Assembly: GCA_002946415.1 (NCBI GenBank)
Contig: NJPS01000006.1
Coordinates: 744,001 to 808,000, forward strand
Reading direction: 5' to 3'
DNA length: 64,000 bases
From: Rutstroemia sp. NJR-2017a BVV2
Taxonomy: Eukaryota; Ascomycota; Leotiomycetes; Helotiales; Rutstroemiaceae
Shown: in pieces, positions 57,734 through 64,000 of the stretch
How positions within the stretch are numbered: the stretch's first letter is position 1
Layout: each line of letters opens with the position of its first letter
The notes under the pieces: model-generated
What the model saw: only the letters and a program-made list of their open reading frames with translations
Databases searched by the model: none
What the model was told of the DNA's origin: nothing
Position numbers and translations under genes: made by a program

Positions 57734-58604
57734 TTGTTGGGTATGGAGATGAGGGGCGGTAGTATTATCTTAGAAAGGATGAAGTTTAGCATGTACGTAT
57801 TGTGGCAAGGGCCAGGCTGCTAGTGATTACCATTAAATTAACTAGCCTTTGCTGTGAGATTGCTACATTTTACCTCTTCCACTCGTGAATGGGTGACCTG
57901 AAGAAACCATGGGCTTCAAAGCAAGGCTACTATTGCCATCCAACAAGGCACTAAGCCCGACAATCGCGAGCTCGAGCTCTTGTTCGACGATGTGTCTTGA
58001 GCTGTCTAGATACGCCAGACACGCCAGCCGGTTGTTGGCGATCTCTAAATCAAGACGGAACGACCATGAGTATACCGCAAATGGAAATCTAAAAGAAAAA
58101 CTAAAACGTGTATCTCTTCATTTCTCGATCCGTGCGAGTAAATGCTTCCCGCCGAACATTTTCGAAATTGCACCACAATATTGACAAAACCCAAGAAATA
58201 ATAGCTACCCGAAATGCAAACCCAGAAAAGAGCAGATGCTGCTCGAGCATCAATATCGTTTAATTAAGAAAAATATCCAACTTACAATCCCTTCGAAGAA
58301 AAGAAGCAAAGTCGAAAATCCAGTCGGTGAACAGCATCCGATATGGGCACAATCAGCCTCTGACTTAGCTGAAGTGGAAATGTTGCAGGTACTGACTGCA
58401 TCTTCAGCATAAAGTTTCTAGTCGAACATACTGGTTCCAGATTTCCGGTCCCACAACCAAGCAGCCAAATTCAGCTGGTGCGATGTCGACGTTACCGCAA
58501 GCCTCAAAAAAGTCAATTGCTTTCCGCCCCGAACACGACCACCATCATCTTATCCAACAACATAACACAGCTTTCATGACAGCAAGCCAACAACTACAGC
58601 TGAA
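57734..58604. other. Intergenic, no confident gene
   Basis: A minus-strand stretch near 58040-57915 reads briefly like protein (HIVEQELELAIVGLSALL) but lacks start, end and continuation. Otherwise featureless. Confidence 0.45.
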
Positions 58605-58897
58605 ATGAAACTCGTCCCGTCTTTTGTGATCTCTTCGCTGGCGCTCATGGAACCTGTCGGCCGCTGTACGTGGACTTCCAGAATGCATTATTGTTCGCTC
58701 GGAATCAATCTCATGCGGTGTGTGCTTTGCTACCGAGGCCAGTTACAGCATCAAAAATATGCGGTATGACAATCTCCCCGTTTGATTTTAATCGGGGACA
58801 AAACGTCAAAATCCTTGACGATGGACATCTGAAGGTTTGTTACAACCAGGAATGCAACGTCTGCCAATCTTTGATACTCATGGTTCGAGTTATATGA
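58605..58897 (+). CDS. Candidate small secreted Cys-containing protein
   Basis: Proposed two-exon model: 58605-58665, a strong GTACGT donor, intron 58666-58748, exon 58749-58897 (an alternative acceptor at 58742 also keeps frame). It gives about 69 aa. The first 20 residues (MKLVPSFVISSLALMEPVGR) resemble a signal peptide. The mature part has four cysteines (KICGM, KVCYNQECNVC). Small size, signal and even Cys number suit a secreted protein, possibly an effector, but there is no homology I recognise. Unspliced, the first frame runs 54 codons to a stop. RNA evidence would be needed to accept the splice. Confidence 0.35.
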
Positions 58898-60930
58898 AGC
58901 TTTCGTGGTGCTGGGGTTGAATTGTGCTGTGCTGCCTTTATGATGGTTGATCACGATGATACTGATGATGACGATGCTATTTTTGAGACAAGTGGTCCGA
59001 GGATAATATAAAAACTCTCCGATGATCTACCTCCGTCTCATATACCGAGGGTATTACTTCATATTGTACTCACTAGCAAGTACAGTCCCGAGGGTCCCCA
59101 CGTAGGAGTTTGTAACCATAGCCTTAAACCTCACTATTATCTGGTAATTTGAGCCGAATGGGCCCGTAACCCATGAGCAACAAGGCGATCCTTTTTCATT
59201 CTTTATTTGACAACATGTTGACCGACCTTCTCTGCACCTCGAGAACCTAGCGGGTGGATCGAAAGTTATCGGCGGGATTGAGCTCGACCTGGTCAATGCG
59301 GACTACGGTAAAACCAGTGTATGAGGATTAAGCAGCAGTCTGAGACGGAAGCGCCGAAGTTCTGGTCTTCGCTTGGGTTTCATGCAGGTGGAAAAAAAGA
59401 TGAAGTTATCGTGAAGTTTCTAGAAGGGTAAAGGGGTACGTTGGCGCGAGGTTGTTGGCTACAGTATATTTCTATTAGCAAGTTGTTTGAAAATAGCTGA
59501 CAATGGCTGACATGGCGTGTTGATGCTCTGGTACGAGTAGAACCGTACGAAGCGTAGCTCATCGAAATCACCGATCCCGGGTGGGTAAAATTGCATATTT
59601 CGCCCCAGAATTGGATCCATTTGTGTCGCTTGCACCGATAGTGATGTCAAAATACGGATGGCTTTGATTCATCCCTGTACTAAAAGAGCTTTGATATACG
59701 AAGTGCATCATATTATCGATGGAATATACCCGCATCGAGACTCTCGAGATGTCGAAAGAGCGGGAAAAAATTCGTCTGTAGGTTTCATTTCGCGCAAAAG
59801 ATCTCGACGTCAAGACAAATTTAGACGAAGTCTCCAGAGTACCCCTTATGCCATTCCCAATTGGTCCAAATGCGACGGGAAAAGTTTGCCATGGCGGTAG
59901 AGACGTGTGCCAACTGTCCGGAAATAATCGTGTATGACTTACGTTCTTCTTCACCGTCTGAATGCAAGCGCGCGACAGTGAGATGGCTCAGAGGATGGAG
60001 GAATGAAGGATTGCGGCCTTTAAGGCAGTGAGATCGGTACTGCACATCCATTCTTTATCGACCTATGGATACCCCTTCATCACACAGCCACAAATATGTT
60101 AAGATATCAGATGAATTGACATCCACAAGAACCACAATTAATGATCAACAGAAAGGATGGTACGTCTACTTGGTCGTGTTTCGAACGACAAAAATGGGCA
60201 TACCATAACATGAAGTTCTTCGAGCTTCTTCACTGCGAATTTTCTCTGTGCACGTACCAACTAAATGAAGCTATCCCGAGATTTCTGTTGGTATAAATCC
60301 ACTGGTAAATGGTCTGATCGCGAGATGGTTCAATTTACACGCTGTCATGAATAACACTTCTTCGGACTCGGCAGCTTTGAGGCTCTCAGCCACCTTTAGT
60401 GCGGGGCCAACCTCCTCACTTGAAGAAGCTTGGAAGAAGGAGGTCCGTTGCTGAAGCTCTAATGGAAGTCCATGCCGCTCGCTAACGCACTAGATAAGCT
60501 GCCAAGCCGATCTTTTTTCCAGTCCTTCCGTCAACCGTCGCTGAATTGCAGAGATCTGGTTGGTCTAACCTTTCCACATTTACATGCATTAGTGCCTTCA
60601 ACGATGGCGTTGTTCATGGTTCCTTGATAACTGTCGAGCCAACCGCCTATTTGGGTAGGGCAGGTAGACAAGTAAAGTAGGCAAGATAATTGCCGCCAGA
60701 GGATGGACGTGTCCAGGTGCAGAATGATTGATGCGTTGACATACCAGCATGTTGATCAAGCATCGGATTGATCGAAAGAATTGAATAGTAACCAACTTTA
60801 ACCCTCAGAATGCGGAGGTAAGATGGATGGAATCTTCATATCGGAGGGCCGACGTTGAGCAAAGAGTATGCCTAGGAAAGAAGCACGGACGGGATGGCAA
60901 CCATGACCTACCTCAAAGTAACTCAATTTG

Positions 60931-60978
60931 CGAGTGTGAGTGCGACTGTGAGTGCGACTGCGACTGTGACTGCGACTA
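60931..60978. repeat. GTGCGACTGTGA microsatellite
   Basis: Degenerate 6-bp units (GAGTGC, GACTGT, GACTGC) in tandem; the minus strand translates as a Ser/Arg run, a by-product of the repeat. Confidence 0.75.
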
Positions 60979-61062
60979 GGAAGAGAAGGCAACGCGGCAC
61001 TGTATCTATGATCTACTCAGACTACTCGTAACTCACCAACCTAGCAGATCCAAATAGCTACA

Positions 61063-61109
61063 CTGTACAAGTACAAGAAAGACCGACATTGAAAAAGCTA
61101 CTTGTACAG
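61063..61109. repeat. Inverted repeat CTGTACAAGTA / TACTTGTACAG
   Basis: Perfect 11-bp arms at 61063-61073 and 61099-61109 separated by 25 bp. The TACAGTA-type motif recurs in other intergenic regions of the window (about 7450-7495, 10020-10030, 56379). It could be the trace of a small foldback element or a repeated binding site. Confidence 0.5.
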
Positions 61110-61725
61110 TAGTAATGAGTAGTAGCGTTATTGTAGCTCGAGGTTTCGCTCAGAAATCCAAGATTGGGGAAGATCTCTCTCGTTACCCACGAACTATCTG
61201 CAGACTTCAGAGGCTAGTCTCCCGCGCAATATCATGTTGTACGAATACGCGGTCTTGATCATCGGTTTATGCATTGTCGTGACATTCACTTTCCACCACT
61301 GTAGAGATGTGCGCCGCCCAGCCACTTTGAGGAGCTGCACCTACACCTACGCCTACACCCACTCGATACAGATCCAGCCAGCCGAGTATCATCAATTGCT
61401 CCTCAGTTTGAGGGGTCGTCAGCTCTGCTCTGATGCAGGTTTAAAAAGGGCCTAGACGGTAGTGTACTATATGTACGGTAGCTGTGCCTCTACCAAAGCA
61501 GACGTACGGATACTAAGTTATGGACATGGCTGCATTGTGCTAATCGTTGCATCTATTTTTGCTGGACTCTGTACATTTTCTGAAACGCCTACATAATCCA
61601 ATGAATCCATGCTTTTGCCTATGAAAGTACTGCGCTGCGTGCACATTAACTGTAGCGCATAACCTCGTTCTCCAACATAACCTGCTTTTTCCCTCCGCGT
61701 CTTCCTCCTGATACGCTGCGCTGCT

Positions 61726-61752
61726 CTTACGATTCTTACGATTCTTACGATT
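61726..61752. repeat. CTTACGATT triplicate
   Basis: Three exact tandem copies of the 9-bp unit CTTACGATT in an intergenic region. Confidence 0.85.
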
Positions 61753-62361
61753 CTCCTCATTATTCCAGTGGATGATATCCTTGAATATCCTTGGTTATCC
61801 CTGAGCATCATTGAGATATCCACGAATACCTTGAATTAATCCTTGATTTCTTCCTTTCTTTACCGCAAACACACGCCCACTTTTAATTCGCTGGGATCGT
61901 CCAAAGGAGCTTTAAGGCCCTTGTCGAGGCTTACAGCCAACATTATTTATCCTTGAAACGCCATACCTGGGTAGCTCGCTACCCTGGTCGACTTTTGAGC
62001 ATCGACCTTTCTCTTTCTCATTCATCTAACCTTACTTCTCCATCCAAGGCTACGAGAGGAGCAAATATACTTTACCATTGCCATCTCCTCTCCTCTCCTC
62101 TTCCTCCTCCTCCTCCTCATTTTCTATCCAACATCCAACATCCAACCTCCACCCTCTACCCTGAACCTCCACTCGTTTAAAACAATCTTCGTCTCCTCTT
62201 CTCTGACTCTCGTGATATCATCCTCTCCTAAGGTTTTAATTAATCTGGGGTTAGTACGACGGCAAATATAAGAGATATGGAAGCGATATAACAATACCCA
62301 TCAATCGCCCTACTGTCTGTCTTCTGAGGTCTTACCCACATCACCGCCATTAATCTCAGCC

Positions 62362-64000
62362 ATGGGAAATGGTCAATCGGTTCAGGCCCCAAGGCGGGGC
62401 AAAAATAAGTTGTCCAAGCCAAAGACGAAGCCATCTGCCGTCCCATCGTCGACCTCCAACACTCCCAACGCAAGTCGTCGAAATTCCGTCATTGGAAAGG
62501 GTGCTGTGACTTCGACTACGATTCCCTATGGCAAGCATCTTAGTATTCCGGAGAGGGCACCGGCACCGGCACCTTCGAAAAAGAAGCGACTGAGCATTTT
62601 CAGATCAAGAAGTTCGAAAAAAGAAAAAGATATCTTATTCTCAGACGCCATTCCCGATCATATCCCAACTAATACAACCCCAATTGTTGCTGGCCAGTTC
62701 GCCAGCAGAACCAATTCAATTAATTCTACTGCTGTTGAGGCACCTTTGGACAAACCCTGGGCGTCGACGCCAAGTTCTAGGTAGGTTACCGCCTTGGTCG
62801 AAACATCTCGGGCTGACAAAAGAATATAGACCTTCCTGCCATCGCTCGCGAAACTCCCTCCCGCATGTCCCATATGCCTCTAGCTCTGATAGCAATCGCC
62901 TTTCTCTCGTCTCAGAAGCACTTTCTCCAAAGCCAGACTCGGTACACATCGCGACGGGCCTGGCTGGACAGCATGGGGATTTAGACTGGCAACGGTCCGA
63001 TCCGTCCTACCAAAGGAGTCAATCTGATCCTGCGATATATGCTCCAATTCGTCGAAAGTCACTCCTTCAGCATGGAGTGGCAACAAGACCAAGCATGCCA
63101 TTGATTACGCGGTCTACCTACCAGAACCAGAGAGCGACATATAGTGATTTCGGAAGATGGACACCACCACCTCTGGCGTTAAGAACGAACATTGATAATC
63201 AAAGCCCAGGAGCACGTACGTCAACCCCGAACGATCTCAGCCATATTGGGGCATTTAAATTAGGTTCGCTGAGAATCACGAATGGTTCAGCAAGTCCTAC
63301 ACCTAGCGTGGACGATAGGAGAGCTAGCCTACCGTCAACCGATCAAATTGCCGCGGTTCAAGCAATTACTCAGCACCACGCAATGACCCAACGAAGTTAC
63401 ACAATTTCAGTCCCCACAGAAGCTGTGAAACCTCGTTGGTCTGTTGAACCGCAAGCCTTTACAAATGAATCCCATACTGGAAACAGCTCTCATGATTCTT
63501 TGACCATCCATATTCCCAGTGTTAAACAGAGTGTCAGTCCTTCAGTATCGCCCAATAATGCTCATACATTGAGTGTGAATTTTCCAACATCTGAGTTTAG
63601 CCCATTTTCATTTGTTGCAAGCCCGATCGCATCACCTACCTTGCAGGCGACTAGCAAGAAGACTTCCGTAGAAGATGAACTGTTCGAGGCGGAAATGTCT
63701 ACACCCACACTTGAGCCATCCTCGGGCATTGATAAGAGGTCGTTTGATTCTGGCTACGGACCTTCACCGGCCACGCCCGAGCAGCAAGTTCTCTCTCGTC
63801 TTCGAGGCCCACGTGAATTCGATGCGGGATCTCTGGCCAAGACGGATAGTGGATATAGTTCTTCGACTTCTAGAAGGAATTCAGGAGCGCCAACTGTACC
63901 GCCAAAAGAGGCTCCGCCACTTCCTAGCAAGGAGCCTTTGAACAGAGCTCATCCCAACACATGCTCAGAGAACGTGCGCTTGGCTGCCCCAGAGAACCAT
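62362..64000 (+). CDS. Large Ser/Pro-rich protein with N-myristoylation-type start (partial)
   Basis: Exon 1 is 62362-62780, the intron 62781-62829, and exon 2 runs open from 62830 past the window end: 530 codons so far with no stop. The start MGNGQSVQAPRRGK fits an N-myristoylation signal followed by basic residues, which would tether the protein to a membrane. The remainder is Ser/Thr/Pro-rich, low in hydrophobics and probably disordered. It has basic clusters (KKKRLSIFRSRSSKKEK) and many RxxS/SP sites expected for kinases, and a proline motif VPPKEAPPLPSKEP resembling an SH3 ligand. No globular domain is seen yet. It could be a signalling or polarity scaffold. The family is not recognised and the C-terminal part is missing, so any domain there is unseen. 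Confidence 0.8.

Larger units (their letters stand above)
58898..62361. other. Long gene-poor stretch
   Basis: A 3.5-kb region without a gene I can support. Frames at 59568-59954 (both strands) lack motifs. It contains GTGCGACTGTGA repeats (60931-60978), an 11-bp inverted repeat (61063-61109), a CTTACGATT triplet (61726-61752), GATATCC/TTGAATATCC-like units (about 61765-61840) and CTC-rich runs near 62085-62120. The last 150 bp are the likely leader of the gene at 62362. Confidence 0.5.

Noticed and set aside
1..64000. CRISPR arrays, insertion sequences, bacterial operons or replication origins
   Set aside because: No regularly spaced repeats, transposase genes or prokaryotic gene organisation; intron-bearing genes show this is fungal nuclear DNA.

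Overview
This window looks like nuclear DNA of a filamentous ascomycete (Pezizomycotina). Genes have short GT-AG introns (about 40-220 nt), often with CTAAC-like branch sites, and are well spaced with many microsatellites between them. The gene content is fungal: alpha-1,3-glucan synthase, a Zn2Cys6 regulator, a cellulase with a fungal CBM1, and Ser/Thr-rich one-pass sensors. A Leotiomycete (Helotiales-like) is my best guess, from gene flavour only; no taxonomic marker is present.

Region 1 (about 3.5-18.8 kb) is a cell-wall alpha-glucan locus. A GPI-anchored GH13 amylase-like gene (minus, 5 exons, 580 aa) is divergent from a complete alpha-1,3-glucan synthase (plus, 3 exons, 2460 aa). They share a 5.46-kb intergenic region rich in short repeats. 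It holds a nested inverted repeat with a heat-shock-element-like core, and the synthase leader carries a 5-codon upstream ORF. Such pairing is known for fungal alpha-glucan loci, where the amylase-like enzyme is thought to help make or trim primer and product.

Region 2 (20-34.3 kb) holds secreted and surface proteins: a five-exon GH27 alpha-galactosidase with a C-terminal beta-rich extension, a Mid2-like Ser/Thr-rich membrane sensor, two small secreted or anchored proteins, and a five-exon CBM1-GH5 cellulase with an X2-like module.

Region 3 (34.3-51.2 kb) is more mixed. It has tRNA-Arg(TCG), a small ABM-domain monooxygenase, the 3' end of a dead O-methyltransferase, a membrane-anchored M24 metallopeptidase, a small cupin, a second Cys-rich ectodomain/TM protein beside a possible broken sensor-like relic, a small charged protein, and a roughly 200-codon relic interrupted by three TGA codons.

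Region 4 (52-64 kb) has a small Ser-rich protein, a Zn2Cys6 transcription factor, a hemerythrin-like protein, a possible small secreted Cys protein, a long gene-poor stretch, and the first 530 codons of a large Ser/Pro-rich protein with an N-myristoylation-type start that runs off the window.

Exon boundaries were read by eye from splice consensus and frame continuity. Wherever I give a total length, the summed exon lengths are divisible by three. I see no clearly novel multigene system. The most checkable oddities are the amylase active-site substitution, the AGS leader uORF, the TGA-only relic and the candidate small secreted proteins.
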